A stretch of 64,000 nucleotides of DNA from CADEFX01 sp963840425 (GTDB lineage: Bacteria > Pseudomonadota > Alphaproteobacteria > Rhizobiales > Hyphomicrobiaceae): assembly GCA_963840425.1 (NCBI GenBank), contig CAWIYZ010000026.1:104567-168566 (forward strand), read 5' to 3'. Of the stretch, positions 54,830 through 64,000 are shown piece after piece. The translations under genes and the position numbers were made by a program. The notes beneath the pieces are model-generated. The model worked only from the letters and a program-made list of their open reading frames with translations. It was not told the DNA's origin and did no database searches. Every line of letters starts with the position of its first letter. Within the stretch, counting starts at the first letter, position 1.

Positions 54830-55928
54830 GCTCCGCCGGTCTGCAGGTTGTCTGCGTCGAGCCGATGCTCTGCATCGAAGTGGCAGGCCGCACGATGCCC
54901 GGCGCCACGTCTTCCAGTGCCGGGTCCTTCTCGACGCAGCCGTCGGCAACCGTTCGGAGCGCCAAGTGGCGCGTCTCGACTCGCCCTGCCTGCGCTACGA
55001 GCCGGGCGCGGAAGCAGCGTGGATGGAAGCGGCAGCCCGATGGCACAGCGGTCCCCGAGCTAATCTCTCCGACGCAGCGGAATGCGCCGGCGCGTGCGCT
55101 CGAGCTGCCGGATCGGCACGCGGCACGGCAGAGAGCAGCGAGATCGTGTAGGGGTGGCGCGGGCGAGCCATAGAGCTGGTCGCGACCCGCGGTCTCGACG
55201 ATGCGGCCGAGGTACATGACGGCGACACGGTCGCTGACGTGGCGCACGACGGCGAGATCGTGGGCGATGAAGAGGTAGGCGACGCCGGTGCGCCGCTGAA
55301 TGTCGCGCAGCAGGTTCAGGATCTGCGCCTGGATCGACACATCGAGCGCGGAGACGGGCTCGTCGAGCACCAAGAGCTTCGGCGACAGTGCCATGGCGCG
55401 GGCGATGCCGATGCGTCTGGCGCTGGCCGCCCGAGAATTGGTGCGGGTAGCGGTCGGCCAACCGTCGGATCGAGACCGACCAGTCGCATGATCTCCGCGA
55501 CCCGTCCCTGACCGATCGGTGCGGCGTGCCATGCACGACGCATGGGCTCGGCGATCAGCGCGCCGACGCTCATGCGCGGGTCGAGCGAGCCGTACGGATC
55601 CTGGAACACCATCTGCAGCTCGGAGCGCAACGCGGCGCACTTCGGCGCGCGGTCTTGGCGGTGATGTCCTCGCCTGCGAACGTGATGCGCCCTGACTGGG
55701 CTCGATCAGGCGGAGCACCAAGCCGACCGAGCGTGCTCTTGCCGCTGCCGGTCTCGCCGACAAGGCCGAGGGTCTCCCCGGCGCGAAGGTCGAAGGAGAC
55801 ATCGTCGACGGCGCGCACGACGGGGCGCGTGCCGCCGAGCAGTCGGCCGCGCGCCGCCGAACGTCTTGGACAGGTGCTCGACCTGCAGCAGCGGGCGCCG
55901 ATGCTCTGTTAGGCTCCGCCGCCGTCAT
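54830..55928 (-). pseudogene. ABC ATPase, OppF type, heavily frameshifted
   Basis: ATG 55928 overlaps the OppD-type stop. Motifs occur in alternating frames: DDVSFDLRAGETLGLVGETG then SGKSTLG (Walker A), MVFQDPYGSLDPRMSVGALI, LLVLDEPVSALDVSIQAQIL, AYLFIAHDLAVVRHVSDRVA, MYLGRIVETAGRDQLYG and CRFHPRCF. The exact C-terminus is uncertain. Partner of the OppD-type ATPase for the second importer. Confidence 0.8.
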
Positions 55929-56986
55929 GGCTGCCTCTCCGGCAGTCTCGCAGTTCGCGCCAATGCCAGCACCGACGTGCGATGCTGCGCTCGTCGACAT
56001 CGGCAAGCGGCGGCGGCGAGGCCCGACAATCGGTCACGGCCGCGGCCGAGAAAGCAGCGCGGCTCGAAGGCGCAGCCGGCCGGCAGCGCGGCGAGATTGG
56101 GCGGCTGGCCCTCGATGGGTGTCAGATCGGCGCCGGCGGGCGTGTCGAGGTGAGGAATGCTGCGGAATAGCGACACGGTGTACGGGTGGCGCGGACGCCC
56201 GAACACGGTCGGCGAGCGTCCCCTGCTCCACGACGCGGCCGGCATAGAGCACCGCGACCGGTCGGCGTAGCGCGCGACAAGGCCGAGATCGTGCGTGATG
56301 AGGACGAGACCCATGCCGGTCTCGCGCTTCAGCTCGCGCAAGCAGCTCGAGCACCTGCGCCTGCACCGTCACATCGAGCGCTGTGGTCGGCTCGTCGGCG
56401 ATCAGCACCTTGGGGTCGAGCGCGATGGCCATGGCGATCAGCGACGCGCTGGCGCATGCCGCCGGAGAACTGGTGCGGATAGTCGTCGATGCGTCGGTGG
56501 GGATCGGGGATGTGCACGCGCTCCAGCATCTCGATGGCGCGCACCCGCGCGGCTTCGTCCGGCTGAGCGGTGGTGGGCGCGCAGCACCTCGATGATCTGG
56601 TCGCCGATCGTAGAACACGGGATTGAGCGCCGTCAGCGGGTCCTGGAACACCATCGCGATCTCGGCGCCACGCCGGCGGCGCAGCGCCTCGGCCGCGAGG
56701 CTGCAGCAGGTCGACGCCGTCGAGCAGTACCTTGCCCTGCGCCACGTAGCCCGGCCGCGGCACCAGGCCGAGCGCGGAGAGAAACGTCATGCGTCTTGCC
56801 CGAGCCCAACTCGCCCACCACCGCCAGCGTCTCGCCGCGCCGCACCGACAGTGAGACGTCGTCGACGACAACGGTTGCTCGCGGCGAGCCGGGAAACACG
56901 GTTGTTAGCCCGCTCGACAGGAGTACGGGGGTGCTGCCGCTGCCGCGCCGCTCGTGACCACCGTAGATGGCTCCGCCGACTGTCAT
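55925..56986 (-). pseudogene. ABC ATPase, OppD type, heavily frameshifted
   Basis: ATG 56986 starts MTVGGAIYGGHERRG. VVDDVSLSVRRGETLAVVGE then LGSGKT gives Walker A with Leu in place of the usual Ser; MTFLSALGLVPRPGYVAQGK and MVFQDPLTALNPVFYD follow. The later part has YPHQFSGGMRQR, PKVLIADEPTTALDVTVQAQ, and GLVLITHDLGLVARYADRS. Peptide-transporter tail CAFEPRCF is present. At least five frame changes. Confidence 0.8.
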
Positions 56987-56990
56987 GGCA

Positions 56991-57913
56991 TCACAGCATT
57001 CCTGTTCCGGTCTGGCGACGCATCTGCGGGTCGAGCGTGTCACGCAGTCCATCGCCAAGCAGGTTGAAGCGCGATCACGGCAAGCGCGATGCAAAGGCCC
57101 GACGACAGCGAGATCCAGGGATTGGTGGTGATGAGCGAGTTGCCGTCCGCGATGATGTTGCCCCAGGTTGGGGTCGGCGGTTGCACGCCCGAGGCCGAGG
57201 AAGCTCAGTCCCGCCTCGGCAAGGATCGCGGTCGCGGCGCTGACCGTCGCGACCACGATGACCGGCGGTAGGGCATTGGGAATGACGTGCCGCAGCAGAA
57301 TGCGGGTCTCGGTCATGCCGATCGCGCGCGAGGCCTCGATGAACGGCCGCGGCTTGATGGTGAGCACGACGGAGCGCATGACGGCAGCGACACGTGGCGT
57401 GAAGGCTATCGAGACCGCGACGATGACCGACTCGAGCGATGAACCGCGCGCCGCCACCAGAGCCAGCGCAAGCAGGAATCCCGGAAATGCCAGCAGGATG
57501 TCGATGAGGACCACGGTGCACGCGCTCGATCCAGCCGCCCGCGAACCCCGCCAGCGCGCCGATCAGTGTGCCAGCCGTCAGCGACAGCGCGACCACGGCG
57601 AACGCCACCTTGAGCGAGACCTGCGTGCCGAGCAGGATGCGAGAGAGCACATCGCGGCCGAACTGATCGGTGCCGAGCCAATGCACAGCCGACATCGGCG
57701 CCAGCGTGTTCGACATGTTGGTCTTAAGCGGCGGGTGGGGCGCGATCCAAGGCGCGCCCAGGGCCACGATCACCAGGAGGGCAAGGATGATCGTCCCGAT
57801 CGCGAGGCCGGGATGACGTAGGTGCGCGCTAGCGCAGGTCGGCGCCGATGCGCGGCCGCCATGCACGATCACGTCGGTGTCGGCATCATGGGTCCGGGGT
57901 GATCGCGCGTCAT
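56991..57913 (-). pseudogene. ABC permease, OppC type, frameshifted
   Basis: ATG 57913 (MTRDHPGPMMPT) overlaps the OppB-type stop. Hydrophobic segment AIGTIILALLVIVALGAPWI, then HWLGTDQFGRDVLSRILLGT, VVLIDILLAFPGFLLALALV in another frame, the EAA region SRAIGMTETRILLRHVIPNA, and a tail GDGLRDTLDPQMRRQTG. About 300 residues if repaired; at least three frame changes. Confidence 0.82.
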
Positions 57914-58858
57914 CGCACTCGGAGCCTCGGATCGATGACCCCGTAGAGCATGTCGAGGATAGCGTTGATCAGGACCACGCCCGTCGCCAACACCAACACG
58001 CCGGCTTGCACGAGCTGGTAGTCGCGCGCGAGAATGGCCTTGAGCATCGTCGAGCCGACGCCTGGCCGGCTGAAAACCGCCTCGATCAAGATCGCGTTGC
58101 CAAGCGACCAGGCGAAGGTGACGCCGATCACTGCAAGGATCGGCATCAGGGCATTCCGCAGCGCCAGGCGGTAGACGATCCGCCTCTCTGGCACGCCCAT
58201 GGCGCGCGCGACACGGATGTAGTCCTGATCCAGCACTTCGAGCATCGCCGAGCGCGTCAGGCGCGCGATGTAGGCAGCCACCGAGAAGCCTAGCACGAGC
58301 GCCGGCAGCGCCAGATGATGGAGCTGGATCAGCAGGTTGGCGGAGACCGCTCGAGCCGAGCGCCGGAAAGAGGCTGAGCTTGTGGGAGAGCAGCAGGATC
58401 GCCGCCAGTCCAAGCCAGAACACCGGGAACGAGATGCCGCCCAGCGCAACGAGCATGATAGCGGCGTCGAGCCACGTGCCTTGCCGCACCGCGGACGCGA
58501 TGCCGAGCGGAACGCCGATCGCGACGGCTACGAGCAGCCCGCTTACGGCCAGGGCCGCGGAGGACGGCAGGCTGTCAAGGATCTCGGTGAGCGCCGGCTT
58601 GGCCGGTCGCCACTGAGCTGCCAAGATCGCCGCCAGCGCCGCCCGTCCGACGAACAGCAGGTACTGCTCGATCAGCGACCGGTCGAGGCCGAGCTGCGGC
58701 CCTGAGCGTCGCCAGCGGCCTCCTTGGTCGCGTAGTCACCGAGCATGTAGGCGGCCGGGTCGCCAGGAATCGCCCGCATCAGGAAGAATGCGACGGTGAC
58801 GATCCCGATCACCGTAACGGCCAGCTGAGACGAGACAGCGCCCGAGGTAGCCGAGCAC
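57910..58858 (-). pseudogene. ABC permease, OppB type, frameshifted
   Basis: Probably starts with GTG 58858, five bases after the binding-protein stop. Blocks: QLAVTVIGIVTVAFFLMRAI then PGDPAAYMLGDYATKEA, AALAVSGLLVAVAIGVPLGI, LVALGGISFPVFWLGLAAIL, and the intact C-terminal third LTRSAMLEVLDQDYIRVARA to DMLYGVIDPRLRVR. At least three frame changes. Confidence 0.83.
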
Positions 58859-58862
58859 GGAT

Positions 58863-60428
58863 CTATCCCTTGAGCGAGACCGGGTAGGTATCGACTGTGA
58901 ACAGTGAATTCTGAACGAGGCCTTCGACCTTGATCGGTGTGCGCAATGAAGAGCCGGTCGGCGTAGAGCGGGATCACCGGCACGTCGCGTCATGGTCTTC
59001 TGCAGGATTGCCTTGTAGGCCGCCGCCCGCTCGACATCACCCGAGGCCGCGCCGGCCTTCGCCAGCAGATCTTCGACGCCTTCGTAGCGCGCCGTGTTGA
59101 GGCCCGGCGGGAACGACTTCTTCGCGTAGAGCGTGACGAGGGGTGAATCCGGGTCCGGCGGGCCAACAACGCCCGTGACTGCAGGAATGGATGTTGCCGC
59201 TGTTGCGCGCCTGCGTGTAGGCGCCTCGCTCGAGCACCTTGATGGTCGCATCGATGCCCACCGCCTTCAAGTCATCGGCCATGGGAACGACGATCTTGTC
59301 GTAGGGGCTGAGGCCGACAGAGACGAGATCAAATTTGAAGGACGAGTGCGCCCGCCTCCTTGAGCAGCGCCTTAGCCTTGTCCGGATTGTACTCGTACTT
59401 CGGCACGTCCTCCGTGAACTCGGCGAATGAGCTGGTGAGTACGGAGTGGCTCATCGATTTGGTGCCCTTGAAGAACCCGTCGATCAGGCCTTTGCGGTTG
59501 AGCGCATGAATCATGGCTTGGCGCACACGAACATCGTCGAGCGGCTTCACCGTCGTGTTGAGCACGAGGTTGATGGTGTGGTTGGCATCGCGGCTCAGCA
59601 CCTTGATTCCGGCCGTCTTGCCGAGGCGCTCGATCATCTCCGGCTGCTGGAGCGCATAAAAGATGTCGATCTCTTTCTTCTCGAGCGCGATGGCTGCAGC
59701 CGTCTCGTCCTTGATGATGCGTAGCTGAAGCTCGTCGAACTTCGGCGCCCCGCCGAAATAGGCCTTGTTCGCGACGAGCCGTACCTCGCTGCCGGTGGTC
59801 CACTTTTCGAAGGCGAAGGGGCCGGTGCCGATGGGATTGAGCTTGTACTTCTCGCCCATCTCCTGCGACGGCTCGTTTGGAGACGATCCAACCCTGATTG
59901 AACGCCGTGAGCTTGTGCAGGAAGCCGGAGCTTGCCTTGTCGAGCGTGAGACGAACCGTGAGTTGATCGGGCGCCTCCACCTTCACCAGGCCCGCGAGCT
60001 GGCCGGTGTACTTGCTCGCGCCGGCTGGATCGAGAACGCGGTCGAGCGAGAACTTCACGTCTTCGGCTGTGAGCGACCCGTAGTTCTTGTGGAAGGTCGA
60101 CACCGCTGCGCAGCTTGAAGGTATAGACTTTGCCATCGTCGGCGAGCGTCCACTCGGTGGCGACGTCCGGCACGATCTTGTTCGTCGCCTGATCGTACTT
60201 CACGAGCCCATTGAACACGTGTCCGCAGACCGTCTGGTTCTCGATCTGAAAGATGTGAGCGGGATCTAGCACCGAGATGTCGGAGCCCAGACGCACGCGC
60301 AGCGTCTTGGCACCTTGCGCGAGCGCTAAGCGCGAGAAGTCGAACGGCAACACCATCGTGGCGCCGGTAGCGCCAGCCAATTTGAGCAGATTGCGCCGAT
60401 TAAGCCGTGGGCCTTCTAAGCCTGCCAT
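58863..60428 (-). pseudogene. ABC substrate-binding protein, peptide type, frameshifted
   Basis: ATG 60428 (MAGLEGPRLNRRNLLKLAGA) carries a twin-arginine-like signal ending near LALAQG and follows GGAGGG. Blocks: VRLGSDISVLDPAHIFQIEN, LTAEDVKFSLDRVLDPAGAS, a long intact middle IGTGPFAFEKWTTGSEVRLV to VRQAMIHALNRKGLIDGFFK, then VGIDATIKVLERGAY, GLNTARYEGVEDLLAKAGAA and a tail VDTYPVSLKG. About 520 residues if repaired, with five or more frame changes. Confidence 0.85.
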
Positions 60429-60686
60429 TTGCAAACCCTCCCGGAACTCGAACGCGAGCAGCTGTGCTCATTCGAAGAGACGCGCGCTGGCCGCCACACT
60501 TCGCTCGCAGAGAGTGTCGCGAAACAGAATGCCCGTCAACACGCGCTACATCAAACCCACTTTGTGGGCGATCTCGCTTCCGCGCGACCGGACACCATTG
60601 CCGCCGGCAATGCGTCCTCCTTGTTCGGCGGACGCGGGAGCTGACGCCCAAGCTCGGTCACGTAAACGGCCAGCTCGGCCATGCGC
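60429..60686. other. Intergenic stretch between binding protein and amidase 1
   Basis: About 258 bases; no supported gene. It may hold an internal promoter for the importer. Confidence 0.35.
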
Positions 60687-62181
60687 TCAAATTCTCGTGC
60701 TAAGCTTTGTGAGGCCATATCGATGCGCGAAGGCCTGCATATCTTCGACTGTCGGCTTGTCACTCGTGGTCATTGCTGGCACCGAGTAATGTCCCAGGTT
60801 TGGACGACGCTGTCGCCATGGCGTGGCGCGCTCGTATGCGGCTGCGATCGCCAGTGCGGTCGCTTCGTCCTGGCGGTTGGCTACGATCTGCCAGCTCAGC
60901 GGCAGGCCAGCGGCGGAAAAGCCCGTGCACTGCACCAGCGCGGGATGAGCTGAAAGGTTGAAAGGCGTCAGCACGGTTTCGACCGTGAAGGCCGTCATCT
61001 CGGGCTCGACTCCAAGGCGTGGCGCGATATGGAGGGGGCCATACGTCACGATAGCGTCGTAACTGCGTATCAACGTGTCGATGGAGTTCGCAATCCGCTG
61101 GCGTTGGCGCTGAGCCTGGATGTAGTCGACCGCGCGCACTAGCGATCCGGCCATCAGCTTGTCGCGAAGCGCGTAGCCCATGTCGGCCGGCCGCTCGCGC
61201 AACTCTTCCTCGTGGATGGCAGCAGACTCCGCCGGGCCGATCAGGCGCGTGACATCGAAGCACTCGGAGACCGCCAGCGGCAGCCGAATGTCGTCAAACG
61301 TTGGCACCCAGGTGTTCCAGCACCCTAACGCCGCCTTCGAAGGCTGCCGCGATGTCTGTATCCGGCTCCGGGAACCGGCCGAGTGGTCCTCGGAGAACCC
61401 CGACGCGTAAGCCTGTGATCGGTCGCGCAGTCGCGCGTATCAGGCTGCGTCCTGCGACACCATGATCTTGCGCATTGAGAAGCGCGTCGAAGACCATCGC
61501 CGCATCGCCAACGGTCCAGGTCAGCGGACCAGGCACATCAAGCGAATAGCAGTTGGGAAGAATGCCGTCGACGCTGAGGCGACCCGGTATGATCACGCCG
61601 ACGAGACCGCAGGCAGCCGCAGGCAGACGCACCGAGCCCGGTTGTGTCGGAGCCCAGGGCAAAGGCTATGGTGCCAGCCGCAACGCCTGCACCTGCACCC
61701 GTGCTCGAGCCGCCGGTGAAGCGCTCGCTATCCCAGGGATTGCGCGCGGGCGGAAAAGGTAGATCGAAGTACTCGCCGCCGTTGCCAGTGCCGTACTCCC
61801 AGGTCGAGAGCTTGCCCATGAGCACAGCACCAGCGGCGTCGAGATCGCGCACAACTGCGGCATCGGTTGAGGCATGTGATGGATCCGCAGACGTGACCCC
61901 GCGGTGGCGGCCATGCCGGCGACGTCGTAGTTGTCCTTTACGGCGAATGGAATGCCGTGGATGGCCGACCTTAGCCGCCCGCGACTCGCAAGTCCTGTCG
62001 GCACAGCGCGCCGCATCGCGCGCGCCGGCCGCTGCAACGTAAATGAAGGAGTGGACGCGTTCATCGACCTCCGCGATGCGCGCGAGGTAGGTCTCTACCA
62101 AATCGATGGGTGTCACGGCGCCGGACGCTAGCCGTTGCGCTATTGGGCGACCGTCAGCGACCAGAGCGGTGCGTCAGTCAT
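60687..62181 (-). pseudogene. Amidase signature family protein 1, frameshifted
   Basis: ATG 62181 (MTDAPLWSLTVAQ), then after a shift RLASGAVTPIDLVETYLARI. Later blocks: HGIPFAVKDNYDVAGM with the catalytic Lys, AGAVLMGKLSTWEYGTGNGG, GGSSTGAGAGVAAG with the cis-Ser, SVRLPAAACGLVGVI near the nucleophile, DVPGPLTWTVGDAAMVFDAL, and the intact C-terminal third ending LTKLSTRI. At least four frame changes. It hydrolyses an amide, presumably in the pathway served by the importer. Confidence 0.82.
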
Positions 62182-62224
62182 GAGATCCGCATTACTCCCT
62201 CGCAGTTCGCTGTGGATTGGCCAC

Positions 62225-63640
62225 TTAGTTCGGCAGCGACGGCGCCCGATCAGGCCACTGGCTTTCGCGCTCGTAGGCCCCCGCAATACGGAACAGCATC
62301 GCTTCGGCAAACGGTCGTCCGACAAGCTGGAAGCCAACGGGCAGCCCGCTCTTTGAGAAGCCGGCGGGTACCGCGAGCCCGGGCAATCCCAGGTAGTTGA
62401 TCGGCCACGTGCAATGGTTGAGGCTGCCGAGCACCTCATTCATGCGCTCGCCGTCGCCGACATCCACCTCGGCCAATTTTGGCACCGGAAATCGGAGCAC
62501 GGGGGTGAGCATTGCATCTGCCGTCCCAAACACGTCGTCCACGAACGCCTTGACGATTCGTGGCCGCACCTGCACGGCCTTGAGATACTCGACGGCCGAG
62601 AACGCATAGCCTTGTTTCATCCGCGCGCGCACCAGCGGCGCATACTCGTCATGTCGGTTGCGCAGCCAGTCGTCGTGGAGCGCGCAAAACTCGGCGGAGA
62701 TCACGATCGTTCCGAGCCCCCGCAACACGTCATGTAAGGGCACGCTGCGGCGCGTCACTGTGGCCCCGAGCCGCTGGAGCGTATCGATAGCCGCCTCCAA
62801 AACGTCGCCCACTTCTGGGCTCATTCCATCCCAGTAGTGATTGGTGGGGATTGCAATGCGCAACCCCGCCACACCCGTGTCGATGCTTCCCTCGTAATCC
62901 TCTACAGCAACCGGCGCCGCCGTTGGATCGTCGGGGTCAGGTCCGGCGACCACGGCGAGCAGACGCGCACAATCGCGCGCTGTACGAGCAAGGGGGCCGA
63001 CGTTGTCGAGCGAGAAGGAGAGGCCCATGGCGCCGTAGCGCGATACACGGCCTTGGGTGGGTTTAAGTCCGTAGACGCCGCAAATGCCGGCCGGCAGCCG
63101 GATGGATCCACCCGTATCGGAGCCAAGCGAGCCGTAGACGAGGCGGCCCGCGACAGCGGTTCCCGACCCGGTCGACGAGCCGCCAGTGATACACTCGGTA
63201 TTCCAGGGGTTGCGCGTCGGCCCGTAGTGGACATTGTGGCCCGTCGGCCCGTTGGCGAACTCCGACATGTTGAGCGCGCCAACGGTGATGGCGCCAGCAG
63301 CGTCGAGCCGCGCCAGCACTGTGGAAAGAATGTCTGGCTGAAAGTCGCGCCGGATGGCCGAGGCGCACGTGACGCGAAGACCGGGCCGGTAAAACATGTC
63401 CTTGTGCGCCAGAGGCACGCCGTGCAGCGGGCCGATGTTGTGGCCTGCGGTAAGCGCCCGATCAGCGGCCTTGGCGGCTGCGAGGGCGTCAGTCGTATCC
63501 ATGCGCACGAAGGCGTTGAGCTTGGGTTGGTGTGCGGCAATGTGAGCGAGTGTCGCTTCCGCGACCTCAAGGGCGGACACCTTGTGCGTGGCAATTGCAG
63601 AGGCGGTGTCGCAGAGCGACCACTCTGTGATCGGCTTCAT
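62225..63640 (-). CDS. Amidase signature family protein 2
   Basis: 471 residues, intact in the middle of a frameshift-rich region. Catalytic Lys80 in VPLAHKDMF, cis-Ser155 in ITGGSSTGSG, nucleophile Ser179 in GSDTGGSIRLPAG. Full length for the family, which includes GatA-like and aryl-amidase enzymes. It is preceded by a small gene whose stop overlaps its start. Confidence 0.95.
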   Translation of the reverse strand: MKPITEWSLCDTASAIATHKVSALEVAEATLAHIAAHQPKLNAFVRMDTTDALAAAKAADRALTAGHNIGPLHGVPLAHKDMFYRPGLRVTCASAIRRDFQPDILSTVLARLDAAGAITVGALNMSEFANGPTGHNVHYGPTRNPWNTECITGGSSTGSGTAVAGRLVYGSLGSDTGGSIRLPAGICGVYGLKPTQGRVSRYGAMGLSFSLDNVGPLARTARDCARLLAVVAGPDPDDPTAAPVAVEDYEGSIDTGVAGLRIAIPTNHYWDGMSPEVGDVLEAAIDTLQRLGATVTRRSVPLHDVLRGLGTIVISAEFCALHDDWLRNRHDEYAPLVRARMKQGYAFSAVEYLKAVQVRPRIVKAFVDDVFGTADAMLTPVLRFPVPKLAEVDVGDGERMNEVLGSLNHCTWPINYLGLPGLAVPAGFSKSGLPVGFQLVGRPFAEAMLFRIAGAYERESQWPDRAPSLPN

Positions 63641-63838
63641 GCCTGCCTCGGTTTCGCGAGTTTGCGCATCACGACTTCAAACGCCTGCGGCTCGGTGTCG
63701 AACAACGAGCCCTGAACGGCATCTTCGAGTGCTTTCAGCGACGTCGCGAGGCTTTCTTCGACCCGCTTCACATCCGCGTCTGAGACCAGCTCGCAGCAAA
63801 GCTACTCGTATCGCGAGGGCGTCATCGGATGTGGACAT
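63637..63838 (-). pseudogene. Small helical protein upstream of amidase 2 (GatC/AtzG-like in position)
   Basis: ATG 63838 reads MSTSDDALAIRVA; after a shift near 63790 the frame gives SDADVKRVEESLATSLKALE then SLFDTEPQAFEVVMRKLAKP and RQA-stop, overlapping the amidase start as ATGA. About 66 residues. Small helical partners coupled to amidases are known (GatC, AtzG, DUF4089); this is an analogy of position and size only. Confidence 0.5.
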
Positions 63839-63840
63839 CT

Positions 63841-64000
63841 AGACTTCCATCGGTGGGATGCTCTTCCCGGCGAGGGTAAGGCTCACGAACCGCGTTGACA
63901 ACGGAGCCGGACCGAGCAGCGCGTCGTTGTCGCTGGGCGCTAGTGAGGAACAGGAACAGCCGAGAAGCGTTCTCACGCAGCTCAGCATCACAACGCTGTT
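63841..64000 (-). other. Window end, possible C-terminus of another leftward gene
   Basis: A leftward frame ends SLTLAGKSIPPMEV at about 63840, which could be the tail of a gene whose body lies beyond the window. Too short to identify. Confidence 0.3.

Noticed and set aside
54357..56006. Apparent fusion of an ABC ATPase with a BKACE enzyme in one open frame
   Set aside because: The frame only appears continuous because several indels displace both genes. The BKACE start and its motifs lie across other frames.

Overview
The window reads as a piece of an alphaproteobacterial chromosome, most likely Hyphomicrobiales (Rhizobiales). The evidence is high GC, an alphaproteobacterial-style nuo order with NuoC and NuoD as separate genes, an HWE-type histidine kinase with a DUF4118 sensor, and small DUF6894 and DUF1194 proteins typical of that order. 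Family calls rest on motifs and remembered family features; no database search was possible.

Layout. (1) 1-17.07 kb is core-like with mostly intact genes: the 3' part of a chemoreceptor gene, cheW, a dienelactone hydrolase, an HWE kinase, an amidohydrolase, a frameshifted PPOX flavoprotein, a ketopantoate-reductase-like protein, a sugar-phosphate epimerase-like protein, a TauD dioxygenase, a DUF1194 protein, then nuoABCDEF and a threonine aldolase. The nuo run stops after nuoF; nuoG is not in the window. (2) 17.1-24.7 kb has a mobile-element character: a winged-helix protein with iteron-like repeats inside its gene, an excisionase-like HTH protein, a membrane protein with a D5-like C-terminus, a frameshifted zinc-ribbon protein, several small unknown proteins and a Crp/Fnr regulator. 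(3) 24.9-37.3 kb is the most unusual part: six NarL/FixJ-type response regulators, three single-domain receivers and one truncated regulator, with no histidine kinase among them. They sit among recurring 60-100 bp repeats, a serine resolvase, a CHAT-domain remnant, a DUF4344 metallopeptidase and an IS remnant. The pair RR1-RR2 is repeated in the same order as RR5-RR6. One receiver has lost its phosphoacceptor Asp and one regulator has lost an acidic-pocket Asp. (4) 37.4-40.9 kb holds a DMT transporter, a frameshifted SRAP gene, small unknowns and a 3' fragment of tRNA-Pro that looks like an integration scar. (5) 41-64 kb is a catabolic and transport region: a HAD dehalogenase, a GlpD-like FAD oxidoreductase, a rightward peptide-type ABC importer operon (SBP-B-C-D-F), and a long leftward cluster. 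In transcription order that cluster is a small protein, two amidases, a second SBP-B-C-D-F importer, a BKACE/DUF849 enzyme, an isochorismatase, a GST, an old-yellow-enzyme-like reductase and a D-2-hydroxyacid dehydrogenase.

How the parts may work together (inference): the last region looks built to import a peptide- or amide-like nitrogen compound and hydrolyse and oxidise it. The regulator array could be a family of transcription factors with near-identical DNA-recognition helices but diverging receivers, fed by kinases encoded elsewhere.

Caution: 41-64 kb, above all 50-62 kb, carries a very high density of single-base frameshifts although motifs survive in alternating frames. I cannot tell assembly indels from recent decay, so those genes are annotated over their full reconstructed span.
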